This document shows, piece after piece, positions 23,868 to 33,100 of a stretch of 64,000 nt of DNA (the stretch's first letter is position 1; the number at the start of each line of letters is the position of its first letter). The stretch is from Brevibacterium antiquum. Lineage in GTDB: Bacteria > Actinomycetota > Actinomycetes > Actinomycetales > Brevibacteriaceae. Made by a program: the position numbers and the translations under genes. Below the pieces are notes generated by a model. It did no database searches. It was not told the DNA's origin and saw nothing but the letters and a program-made list of their open reading frames with translations. The stretch spans positions 326,096-390,095 of the forward strand of contig NZ_JABASX010000004.1 in NCBI RefSeq assembly GCF_016107655.1, in the 5' to 3' direction.

Positions 23868-23960
23868 CCTTCCCGCTGCACCCCAACCTTCCTGCACCCC
23901 TGCACCCCACCCCGCCCTCCGCACCCACGGCCCCCTGCGCACCCACGGCCACTCCGGGCT
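23868..23960. repeat. C-rich direct repeats upstream of metG
   Basis: CTGCACCCCAACCTTCC occurs twice in tandem from about 23868, followed by CTGCACCCC variants and two CGCACCCACGGCC copies. The 318-bp gap 23718-24035 contains this block, palindrome copy 2 and a TAGACT -10-like hexamer (24021-24026) just before metG; no gene is seen. Confidence 0.6.
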
Positions 23961-24035
23961 CACCTGCGCCCCAACCCACGAGTCCCGCGGACCCTTGCGC
24001 GCCTGCGGGCTGGCGTCCCTTAGACTGAGTGGCCT

Positions 24036-25631
24036 ATGGGTTATTACTTGACGACAGCTATCGCTTACCCCAATGGGGCCATCCACATCGGGCACGCATA
24101 TGAGTACATTGCGGCCGATACGATCGCGCGCTTCAAGCGCCTCGACAACCACGATGTGTTCTTCTCAACCGGCACCGATGAGCATGGTCTGAAGATGCTG
24201 CAGGCGGCGAACAAGCTCGGGATCACGCCCAAGGAGCTCGCCGACGACAACGCGAAGAACTTCCGCGACACACAGCTCGCGCTGGGTTCGACATTCGACC
24301 GGTTCATCCGCACCACCGACGAGGACCACTACGAGTCATGCAAGGCGATCTGGCGCAAGCTCGAAGAAGCCGGCGATATCTACCTCGACACCTACTCCGG
24401 CTGGTACTCGATCCGCGACGAGGCATACTACGCACAGGACGAGACCGAGGTCGTCGACGGTGTTCGCCTGTCCACGGAGACCCGCACCGAGGTCACCTGG
24501 ACAGAAGAGGAGTCCTACTTCTTCCGTCTGTCCAAGTACCAGGACAAGCTGCTCGAGCTGTACAAGGACCACCCGGAGTTCATCGGCCCCGATTCGCGCC
24601 GCAATGAGGTCGCCTCCTTCGTCGCCTCTGGCCTGAAGGACCTCTCCGTCTCGCGCACGACATTCGACTGGGGGGTGCCCGTGCCCGGCAACGAGAAGCA
24701 CGTGATGTACGTGTGGATCGACGCGCTGACGAACTACATCACGTCCGCCGGATACCCGAACGATGAGGAGTCGTTCAAGAAGTGGTGGCCCGCCGATGTC
24801 CACATCATCGGCAAGGACATCATCCGCTTCCACAGCGTCTACTGGCCCGCGTTCCTCATGAGTGCCGGCATCGAGCTGCCGGGGCGCGTCCACGCCCACG
24901 GGTTCCTCTTCAATGCCGGTGAGAAGATGTCGAAGTCCGTCGGAAACGTCGTCGACCCCATCGACCTCGTCGACGCATTCGGCCTCGACACTCTGCGCTT
25001 CTTCCTCTTCCGCGAGTTCTCCTACGGCAACGATGGGTCCTACACGAAGGACTCGATCATCACCCGCAAGAACTCCGACCTCGCCAACGAGTACGGCAAT
25101 CTCGCCCAGCGCTCGCTGTCGATGATCGCGAAGAACTGCCAGGCCCAGGTTCCGCAGCCCGGTGAGCTCACCGAAGACGACGAGAAGCTGTTGGCATTGG
25201 CCCGCGCGGTCCCCGACACCGCCCGCCGCCACGTCGACACCCAGGCCCTCCATCTCTACGTCGAGGCCTGCTGGAAGGTGCTCTCCGAAGCCAACCGCTA
25301 CTTCTCCGCCCAGGAACCCTGGAAGCTGAAGAAGACCGATGCCGACCGCATGGCCACCGTGCTGTGGGTGACGATCGAGGTCGTGCGCATCATCTCGATC
25401 CTCATCCAGCCGGTCATGCCCGATTCCGCCGGCAAGATCCTCGACCTCCTCGGCGTGCCCGCCGGAGTCGGTCAAGCCGGTGCGAAGGTGCTCCCGACTG
25501 CGACTGACAGTGGTGCCGGCGCCGAGGTGGATCCTCGTTCCTTCGCTGCGATCGACTTCCCGCTGGAGCCGGGGATCCCACTGCCGAAGCCGGTCCCGGT
25601 GTTCCCCAAGTTCGTGGAGGAGACCGAATAA
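24036..25631 (+). CDS. metG: MetRS, methionyl-tRNA synthetase
   Basis: 531 residues. It charges initiator and elongator tRNA-Met. Class I signatures are HIGH (17-20, in [10 protein letters not shown]) and KMSKS (297-301). No zinc-knuckle cysteine cluster is seen between 120 and 160, and there is no C-terminal tRNA-binding domain, so it is the short type. The start at ATG 24036 has no strong ribosome site but a TAGACT at 24021-24026, implying a leader of only a few bases. Its TAA overlaps the tatD ATG (25631). Confidence 0.97.
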   Translation: MGYYLTTAIAYPNGAIHIGHAYEYIAADTIARFKRLDNHDVFFSTGTDEHGLKMLQAANKLGITPKELADDNAKNFRDTQLALGSTFDRFIRTTDEDHYESCKAIWRKLEEAGDIYLDTYSGWYSIRDEAYYAQDETEVVDGVRLSTETRTEVTWTEEESYFFRLSKYQDKLLELYKDHPEFIGPDSRRNEVASFVASGLKDLSVSRTTFDWGVPVPGNEKHVMYVWIDALTNYITSAGYPNDEESFKKWWPADVHIIGKDIIRFHSVYWPAFLMSAGIELPGRVHAHGFLFNAGEKMSKSVGNVVDPIDLVDAFGLDTLRFFLFREFSYGNDGSYTKDSIITRKNSDLANEYGNLAQRSLSMIAKNCQAQVPQPGELTEDDEKLLALARAVPDTARRHVDTQALHLYVEACWKVLSEANRYFSAQEPWKLKKTDADRMATVLWVTIEVVRIISILIQPVMPDSAGKILDLLGVPAGVGQAGAKVLPTATDSGAGAEVDPRSFAAIDFPLEPGIPLPKPVPVFPKFVEETE

Positions 25632-26551
25632 TGGCCTCTCGCGCCGCCGGAACCTATCCTCCGGTGCCTGAGCCGCTGGCCCACCCCGTCGTCGATACCC
25701 ATACGCATCTCGATATCTGCACGGGTGTGCGACTGCCCTTGGGTGCCGGCGAACCCGAGCCCGAGGTCAGACCCGACGAGGACGAAGAGTTCCCGAGCCT
25801 CGACTTCTTCTTCGACACCGCCCAATCTGCTGGAGTCCAGCGCATCGTGCAGATCGGCTGTGACCTGCCGGCAGCACGGTGGACGACCGAGCTGGTCACG
25901 CAGCAGTCACAGCAGGGCCGTCAGTGGATGCTCGGCGGTGTGGCTCTGCACCCGAATGAGGCGCCGAGGCTGGCCGAACGAGGCATGCTCGACGATGCCC
26001 TCACAGAGATTGAGTCACTCGTGGCCTCCACTGACCGTATGCGTGTGGTGGGGGAGACGGGCCTCGACTACTTCCGCACCGGTGAAGACGGTGTCGCCGA
26101 ACAGCAGCGCGCCTTCCGTGCTCACATCGAGATGGCCAAACGCACGGGCAAGGCCCTGCAGATCCATGACCGTGAGGCCCACGCCGACGTGCTGCGCATC
26201 CTCCGTGAGGAAGGTGCCCCCGAAGTCACGATCTTCCACTGCTATTCCGGCGACGAGGCGATGGCTCGCGAGTGCGCAGACGCCGGGTACTACATGTCCT
26301 TTGCCGGCAACCTCACGTTCAAGAACGCCGATGAGCTCCGACGTGCCGCGGCAGCGGCTCCGCTGGATCGGCTGCTGACCGAGACCGACGCTCCTTTCCT
26401 CACCCCGCACCCGCACCGCGGCAAGCCGGGCGGTCCGTATCTGGCTGCGGTGACGGCACGCAAGCTCGCCGAGGTGCGCGGGATGAGCGAAGAGGACCTC
26501 TGCGCCGCAGTGTGGAAGAACGCGGAGACCGCACTGGGAAGCTGGGACTGA
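25631..26551 (+). CDS. TatD-family metal-dependent deoxyribonuclease
   Basis: 306 residues. VDTHTHLD (21-28) supplies the first metal-binding His pair, GETGLDYFR the bridging Glu (about 137), IHDREAH and IFHCYSGD further His ligands, and TETDAPFLTPHPHRGKPGGP the terminal Asp and phosphate loop. TatD enzymes are 3'-5' exonucleases with roles in DNA repair and quality control. An insert of acidic residues (about 38-58) follows the first motif, as in other actinobacterial members. It is fused in translation to metG by a TAATG overlap, a frequent gene order. Confidence 0.93.
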   Translation: MASRAAGTYPPVPEPLAHPVVDTHTHLDICTGVRLPLGAGEPEPEVRPDEDEEFPSLDFFFDTAQSAGVQRIVQIGCDLPAARWTTELVTQQSQQGRQWMLGGVALHPNEAPRLAERGMLDDALTEIESLVASTDRMRVVGETGLDYFRTGEDGVAEQQRAFRAHIEMAKRTGKALQIHDREAHADVLRILREEGAPEVTIFHCYSGDEAMARECADAGYYMSFAGNLTFKNADELRRAAAAAPLDRLLTETDAPFLTPHPHRGKPGGPYLAAVTARKLAEVRGMSEEDLCAAVWKNAETALGSWD

Positions 26552-26596
26552 ACGACCACCTCGGCGAGGCTGGGACTGAACGGCCGCCTCGGCGAG
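26541..26596 (+). repeat. 28-bp tandem duplication spanning the tatD stop
   Basis: Two 28-bp units, 26541-26568 and 26569-26596, differ at two positions. Each contains GCTGGGACTGAACG then CCTCGGCGAG, so the last tatD codons and stop are duplicated. A third CCACCTCGGCGGG follows at 26619. The remaining gap to rpf holds only the tandem GTTAC boxes. Confidence 0.85.
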
Positions 26597-26706
26597 GGCA
26601 GGATTGACGCTCGATCAGCCACCTCGGCGGGCAAATGTCACGATTGTGACCAAGCCCGGAAACACGGGGAAGTCCTGGTCAGAGCGCCAGCCCAGGGACC
26701 CTCGCT

Positions 26707-26752
26707 GTTACATGTTCGTAATGTTTTGCGTATCTTGTAACGAATCGGTTAC
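26707..26752 (+). promoter_or_regulatory. Two GTTAC/GTAAC-type boxes upstream of rpf (MtrA- or GlnR-like)
   Basis: Box 1: GTTAC, 6 nt, GTAAT (26707-26722). Box 2: GTAAC, 6 nt, GTTAC (26737-26752). The boxes start 30 bp apart, about three helical turns. Direct GTNAC repeats with a 6-nt spacer are the recognition pattern described for the response regulators MtrA and GlnR in actinobacteria; cell-wall and rpf genes are MtrA targets in several species. Binding here is inference. Confidence 0.5.
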
Positions 26753-26791
26753 AGTGGATGAGTTGATGACCTCTGCCCCAGGGATATTTTT

Positions 26792-28033
26792 GTGATTGAT
26801 TTTCTCAAGAACCGCAAAGTGCAAATTGCTGCACAGGCGGTCGTGATTACCGGACTCGTGGGTGGCACGGGTGCCGTGGTCACCATGAACAAGCCAGTGA
26901 CATTGGATGTCAATGGTCAGTCCGAGGAAGTTCGGACCTTCGGTGGAACCGTGGGGGACGTCCTCGACAGCCGCGACCTCGACATCGAGAAGAGCGACCA
27001 GATCAAGCCAGGCGTAGACAAGAAGATCTCGCGGGATATGACGATCACCGTCAACACCGCGAAGGAAATCTCACTGTCCGTCGACGGCAAGAAGAGCGAT
27101 GAGACCACGCATGCGAACACCGTCGGTCAGGCATTGGCCGACCTCGGTGTGGACGCGAAGAACGCGGATCTCAACACCAAGCCGAATCAGAAACTCAAAG
27201 ATGAAGGCAACGACATCGATGTGACGACCGCCAAGGATCTCACAATCGTCGCCGATGGCAAGGACCACAAGGTCTCGGCCGCAGCAGAGACCGCCAAGGA
27301 GGCCCTCGCTGAGACTAAGCTGAAACTCGACAAGGACGACTTCATGTCTGTGCCTCTCAGCTCCAGGGTCTCCGACGGCCAGGTCCTCACCCTGAACCGC
27401 GTGAAGAACGACACGGTCAAGGCGAAGGAGGCCATCGAGCCTAAGACTGAGACCAAGAAGTCGGACTCCCTCTTCGAGGGCGAGACCAAGGTCGAAGACG
27501 AAGGCAAGGCGGGTCAGAAGCAGGTCTCCTACAAGGTCAAGACCGTCAACGGCGATGAGGTGAAGAAGGAGAAGAAGGCCGAGAAGGTCCTCTCCAAGCC
27601 TGAAGCCAAGGTCGTCATCGAGGGCACCAAGAAGAAGGAAGTCCCTGCTGAAGAGCCAGAAGACTCCGGCAGCGGTTCGGACGCCGGGACCGGCGACGGC
27701 GGCTCCGACAGCGGTTCGGGCGGCTCCGACGACGGTGACAAGAGCACCGGCGGCGGCTCCGGTGGTGGCGACATGAGCACCCAGGAGATCAAGGACATGC
27801 TCGGCGGACCGGGATCCAAGTGGTATCAGGTCGCTGAGTGCGAGTCGGAGTTCAACCCGCGCGCAGTGAACAAGTCGAACAACGCCCACTTCGGTCTGTT
27901 CCAGTTCAAGCTGCAGACCTGGCAGGCCATGGGCGGCAGCGGCAACCCGATCGATGCCAGCCCACAGGAGCAGTTCGATCGCGCCAAGAAGCTGCAGGCT
28001 GAAGCCGGCTGGGGGCAGTGGGCCTGCGCCTGA
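26792..28033 (+). CDS. Resuscitation-promoting factor, RpfB-like
   Basis: 413 residues from GTG 26792. Rpf proteins are secreted muralytic transglycosylases that wake dormant cells. Domain order: an N-terminal membrane anchor (about 10-32), three DUF348 repeats (about 34-190; recurring TVGDVL/TVGQALADLGV pattern), a G5 domain (about 205-283, ending EAKVVIEG), a Gly/Ser/Asp-rich linker (about 295-332), and the lysozyme-like Rpf domain (340-413). The catalytic Glu is E351, next to C350 in AECESEF; the second Cys of the disulphide is in WACA. Domain order is that of RpfB. It stands alone between tandem GTNAC boxes and a strong hairpin. Confidence 0.93.
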   Translation: MIDFLKNRKVQIAAQAVVITGLVGGTGAVVTMNKPVTLDVNGQSEEVRTFGGTVGDVLDSRDLDIEKSDQIKPGVDKKISRDMTITVNTAKEISLSVDGKKSDETTHANTVGQALADLGVDAKNADLNTKPNQKLKDEGNDIDVTTAKDLTIVADGKDHKVSAAAETAKEALAETKLKLDKDDFMSVPLSSRVSDGQVLTLNRVKNDTVKAKEAIEPKTETKKSDSLFEGETKVEDEGKAGQKQVSYKVKTVNGDEVKKEKKAEKVLSKPEAKVVIEGTKKKEVPAEEPEDSGSGSDAGTGDGGSDSGSGGSDDGDKSTGGGSGGGDMSTQEIKDMLGGPGSKWYQVAECESEFNPRAVNKSNNAHFGLFQFKLQTWQAMGGSGNPIDASPQEQFDRAKKLQAEAGWGQWACA

Positions 28034-28112
28034 TCCAGAGCGCAGCCGCTGATCTGAAGCAAGCTGGTCTGAAGCTATAGGCACACGAGCTGAAGCGATA
28101 GGCAGCAAGCAC

Positions 28113-28149
28113 CAAGTGCGGATCCGGGAATATCCCGGATCCGCACTTG
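28113..28149 (+). terminator. Perfect 17-bp hairpin after rpf
   Basis: Arms 28113-28129 and 28133-28149 (CAAGTGCGGATCCGGGA and its complement) with a 3-nt loop, 80 bp beyond the rpf stop. Confidence 0.8.
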
Positions 28150-28228
28150 TGCATTCACCGCTGATGCCGCGCGAGTGCTCTCTGCTGACAACGTGTGCGA
28201 GATGAATCGGTGCGAAGCGGCTGCTCCA

Positions 28229-28289
28229 CGGCAACTGTCGGCTGTTCCACGGCAACTGTCGGTAACTGTCGGCAACTGTCGGTAACTTG
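28229..28289 (+). repeat. CGGYAACTGT repeats, last four in a 10-bp period
   Basis: CGGCAACTGT at 28229; then four copies (C or T at position 4) at 28250, 28260, 28270 and 28280, giving an exact 10-bp period. It is about 118 bp before the first CIRCE element. The 556-bp gap 28034-28589 holds the rpf terminator, this array and two CIRCE sites, and no gene. Confidence 0.8.
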
Positions 28290-28406
28290 TGGTCGAAATC
28301 GCCCACTATCGTCGACCAGGACTTGCCGACTGTTCGGTCTCCAGGGACGTCTCAGGACCGTCTTCGATCACCTTTTCTGGGGTTTCGCCCAGAGCGTGGA
28401 CAATCC

Positions 28407-28433
28407 TTGGCACTCGAGTTGACCGAGTGCTAA
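28407..28433 (+). promoter_or_regulatory. CIRCE element 1 (HrcA operator)
   Basis: TTGGCACTC, 9 nt, GAGTGCTAA: 17 of 18 arm positions match the CIRCE consensus TTAGCACTC-N9-GAGTGCTAA. It controls groES-groEL through the heat-shock repressor HrcA, which is not in this window. Confidence 0.92.
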
Positions 28434-28451
28434 GAGCGTTCTAAAGTCGAA

Positions 28452-28478
28452 TTAGCACTAGCACTCATTGAGTGCCAG
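28452..28478 (+). promoter_or_regulatory. CIRCE element 2, degenerate
   Basis: TTAGCACTA, 9 nt, GAGTGCCAG, with 14 to 15 of 18 consensus arm positions. Centre-to-centre distance to element 1 is 45 bp. Two CIRCE copies are common upstream of actinobacterial groES. Confidence 0.75.
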
Positions 28479-28589
28479 TTTTATGAGACGGTCGATCTGC
28501 TCGGCACCCGCGACGACGAGTGGATCACGGCATACGCCGCCGTCTGACTCAAAGAAGAATTGAACCCCAGCGAAGGGAGAGGGCCCGAT

Positions 28590-28883
28590 ATGTCGGTCTC
28601 CATCAAGCCACTCGAAGATCGGATTGTCATCCGTCAGGTCGAAGCAGAGCAGACTACCGCCAGTGGTCTGGTCATTCCCGAAACCGCCAAGGAAAAGCCT
28701 CAGGAAGGCGAAGTTGTCGCAGTGGGCCCAGGCCGCGTTGCTGACAACGGAAACCGCGTCCCAGTTGACGTGGCCATTGGCGACAAGGTCATCTACTCCA
28801 AGTTCGGCGGCACCGAAGTCAAGTACGCAGGAGAAGAGTTCCTCGTGCTCTCGGCTCGTGACGTGCTCGCCGTCATCGGCTGA
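28590..28883 (+). CDS. groES: GroES co-chaperonin
   Basis: 97 residues. It forms the heptameric lid of the GroEL cage. [20 protein letters not shown] then [23 protein letters not shown] covers the mobile loop and core, and [24 protein letters not shown] the roof side. The start ATG 28590 has AGGGAGAGGG upstream; an upstream in-frame ATG-like start at 28560 would add ten unlikely residues. It is followed 36 bp later by groEL and preceded by two CIRCE elements. Confidence 0.97.
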   Translation: MSVSIKPLEDRIVIRQVEAEQTTASGLVIPETAKEKPQEGEVVAVGPGRVADNGNRVPVDVAIGDKVIYSKFGGTEVKYAGEEFLVLSARDVLAVIG

Positions 28884-28892
28884 ATCCCCTGA

Positions 28893-30509
<1,617 letters not shown>

Positions 30510-30553
30510 GTCCCCATCTGATTCGCATCGGCACGCAGCGACTGCGCTGAACT

Positions 30554-30597
30554 GATACACAAGTGGCCCGGAACACTGTTCCGGGCCACTCGTGTAT
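30554..30597 (+). terminator. Hairpin after groEL
   Basis: AGTGGCCCGGAACA (30562-30575) pairs with TGTTCCGGGCCACT (30577-30590), and the stem extends outward after single unpaired bases with ATACAC and GTGTAT. It lies 45 bp after the groEL stop. Confidence 0.85.
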
Positions 30598-30781
30598 TCA
30601 CCATCAGCCAGCCAGACACTCCGCCAGCGACCTGTTCGGCCTGCTGGTCGACATCCAGCCTCACAAACGACGCGAATTGCACAGGCGGCTCACACCTACT
30701 GATCAGTCAGATCCTATGTTCCTTGCCGTGGTGGGTCGCTAGTCTGGATGAGACAGTTTGACGCACCAATGTAGGGACCGT

Positions 30782-31624
30782 ATGACGACCGCCTCACCGA
30801 CGCCCATCGCTCAGCTTCGCAATGTCTCGAAGATCTTTGATCCCGACGGGGCAGCGCTGGTGGCTCTCAACCAGGTCTCCCTCGATATCGCCCCTGCCCG
30901 ACTGACGGCCGTGATGGGACCCTCAGGTTCGGGCAAATCCACGCTCATGCATATTCTCGCCGGACTCGATCGGCCGAGCTCGGGCACTGTGCGCATCGGT
31001 GAGCGTGAGATCACCGCCTTGCACGAGGACGAGCTCACGGCCTTGCGTCGGCGGCGGATCGGCTTCGTGTTCCAGGCATTCAACCTCGTGCCGACCCTCA
31101 CCGTCAGGGAGAACATCGTCCTGCCCTTCGAGCTCGATGATCGAAGGCCCAATGCCGATGAACGCGCCTGGATCTCCAGCATCATCAAGCGGCTCGGCCT
31201 CGACGGGCGACTCAAGCATCGGCCCAGTGAGATCTCGGGCGGACAGCAGCAGCGTACCGCCATCGCCCGGGCCCTGGCCACGAGGCCAGACATCCTCTTC
31301 GCCGACGAACCGACCGGCAACCTCGACGGCCGGTCGGGGCGTGAGGTCATGGCCATTATGTCCGAGGCCGTGCGCGAGCTCGGACAGTCGATCGTGCTCG
31401 TGACCCATGATCCGATCGTGGCAGCCTATGCCGACCGCGTCGTGTTCATCGCCGACGGCACGCCCGTCTCAGAGCTCAACGACTCGATCAGCGCCGAGGT
31501 GATTGCACAGACGATGCTCGATCTCGACGCGAAGGCCGAGGCCGCAGAGAACGCAGCCGCCGGGACCCCGCAGCATCCCGTACGGTCCCCGCAGTATGCC
31601 GCGGAGACCGGAGGGCGCCGATGA
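30782..31624 (+). CDS. MacB/LolD-type ABC transporter ATPase
   Basis: 280 residues. Walker A GPSGSGKST (46-54), Q-loop FVFQAFNLVPTLTVREN, signature ISGGQQQR, Walker B ILFADEPTGNLD, H-loop VTHDP. The DEPTGNLD and FNLVP patterns are those of ATPases partnered with FtsX/MacB-fold permeases. The start ATG 30782 has TAGGGACC upstream; an in-frame TTG at 30758 is less likely. The last 40 residues are a non-conserved Ala/Pro-rich tail. It overlaps the permease gene (ATGA at 31621). The substrate is unknown; such pairs often export peptides or lipids or act as mechanotransmission systems. Confidence 0.92.
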   Translation: MTTASPTPIAQLRNVSKIFDPDGAALVALNQVSLDIAPARLTAVMGPSGSGKSTLMHILAGLDRPSSGTVRIGEREITALHEDELTALRRRRIGFVFQAFNLVPTLTVRENIVLPFELDDRRPNADERAWISSIIKRLGLDGRLKHRPSEISGGQQQRTAIARALATRPDILFADEPTGNLDGRSGREVMAIMSEAVRELGQSIVLVTHDPIVAAYADRVVFIADGTPVSELNDSISAEVIAQTMLDLDAKAEAAENAAAGTPQHPVRSPQYAAETGGRR

Positions 31625-33042
31625 ACCCGATGCGGGAGATCCGGACCAACCCGCGCCAGTTCGCACCCAGCTTCCTCGTCGTCTTCATCGCGGCGCTCTT
31701 CGGCACCGTCATCATGCAGGGCATCGAGATCCTCACCGCCTGGATGTCCTCGGCGAAGATCGTCTCCGAGTCAGACACGGCGCAGGGGCTGCTCACAACG
31801 GTGGGACTGGTCTTCTTCGTCATCGCGCTGTTCGTCTCAAGCATCGTCATTGCCAATACGTTCTCCATCATCATCGCCGGTCGCAGCCGTCAACTGGCAC
31901 TGCTGCGTCTCATCGGAGCTTCCTCGCGACGGTTGCGCCGGGCCGCCTCGGTGGAGGGCCTGCTCGTTTCGATACCCAGCGCCATCGCTGCGTTCCTCGT
32001 CTCCACCGCACTCGCGAAGGGTACGACGGCCTACCTCGGCGGACAGATCACCGTGGAGCCGGATCTGCTCAGTCCTAAGATGGTCCTCCCAGGGGCCGCG
32101 ACCATCGTCGTGACCTGGTTCTCAGCGTATCTGGGTGCCCAACGCATCAGCGGCATCTCGCCGATCGAGGCCACCTCGCAGGCTGTCGAACGTCGCCCCG
32201 AGGATGCCCGTGCATCGATGGGGGCCCTGGCGGGTGCACTCATCCTGCTGTCCATGGGGATCACCCTTCTCATCAGCGGCGTCGTCGGTGCCAGCGGGAA
32301 CACGGTGAGTGTCCTTGGTGTGCTCCTCGTCGCCGTCGGGGCAGCTCTGACCTTCGTGGGCGTCATCGTCGGCAACCCCTGGATCCTTCCTCCGCTGCAG
32401 GCGCTCACCGGCTTGCTGCTCGGCCGTACGGCAACCGCGCGTCTGGCTGCGTCGACGATCGCCCGTCACCCCACTCGCAATGCGCGCACGGTGATCGGCC
32501 TCGTCATCGGCATCACTCTCATCGTCATGTTCGCCACGGCCATGACGACATTTCGAGACCAGCTTCTCGACTACGCTGAATCGCTCGGCGACGACGGGTG
32601 GGGCGGCTTCGAGGATGTGCTGAAGACCATCATCGACCAGACGATGATGTTCTTCCTCGGCATGGTCCTCTTCTCCGTCATCATCGCCGTCATCGGAGTC
32701 GCGAACGCGCTCACACTCTCCGTGCGGCAGCGCGCGCAGGAGATCGGTCTGCTCATGGCCCTCGGTCAGACGCCGCGACGGGTCCGACGCATGATCGTCG
32801 CCGAGGGCATGCAGCTGAGCGTGACCGCCTGCCTGGTCGCTGTGCCCCTGGGCATCGCATTCGGGTGGGTCGGTGCCCTGGTTCTGCTGTCCCCACTGAC
32901 CGGATACTTCGCTCCGTCCGTGCCCTGGTGGGTCATCATCTCCGTCGTCGCCGGCTCTCTTCTGGCTGTGCTCGCCGCCAGCCGTGCTCCGGCGCGGGCG
33001 GCCACGTCGATCAGCCCCGTGGACGCTCTCCAGGCGGTATAG
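31621..33042 (+). CDS. FtsX/MacB-type ABC transporter permease
   Basis: 473 residues with two FtsX repeats. An N-terminal helix is followed by three helices (about 45-70, 108-133, 160-180) with QLALLRLIGASSRRLRRAASVEGLLVS, the cytoplasmic coupling signature. After four central helices the second repeat has VRQRAQEIGLLMALGQTPRRVRRMIVAEGMQLSV. It ends SISPVDALQAV, typical of the family. The extracytoplasmic domains are short. It forms a full transporter with the overlapping ATPase gene. Confidence 0.9.
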   Translation: MNPMREIRTNPRQFAPSFLVVFIAALFGTVIMQGIEILTAWMSSAKIVSESDTAQGLLTTVGLVFFVIALFVSSIVIANTFSIIIAGRSRQLALLRLIGASSRRLRRAASVEGLLVSIPSAIAAFLVSTALAKGTTAYLGGQITVEPDLLSPKMVLPGAATIVVTWFSAYLGAQRISGISPIEATSQAVERRPEDARASMGALAGALILLSMGITLLISGVVGASGNTVSVLGVLLVAVGAALTFVGVIVGNPWILPPLQALTGLLLGRTATARLAASTIARHPTRNARTVIGLVIGITLIVMFATAMTTFRDQLLDYAESLGDDGWGGFEDVLKTIIDQTMMFFLGMVLFSVIIAVIGVANALTLSVRQRAQEIGLLMALGQTPRRVRRMIVAEGMQLSVTACLVAVPLGIAFGWVGALVLLSPLTGYFAPSVPWWVIISVVAGSLLAVLAASRAPARAATSISPVDALQAV

Positions 33043-33055
33043 GTTATGACCCTCG

Positions 33056-33097
33056 CCGAGGTGGTCGTGCACTCGCGAACGGAGCTCGCCGAGGTGG
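33056..33097. repeat. Two CGCCGAGGTGG words between convergent genes
   Basis: CTCGCCGAGGTGG occurs at 33052 and again at 33085, spaced 33 bp, in the 58-bp gap between the ABC permease stop and the PEP-synthase-like gene. They are direct, not inverted, so they do not form a terminator stem. Confidence 0.7.
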
Positions 33098-33100
33098 GCC

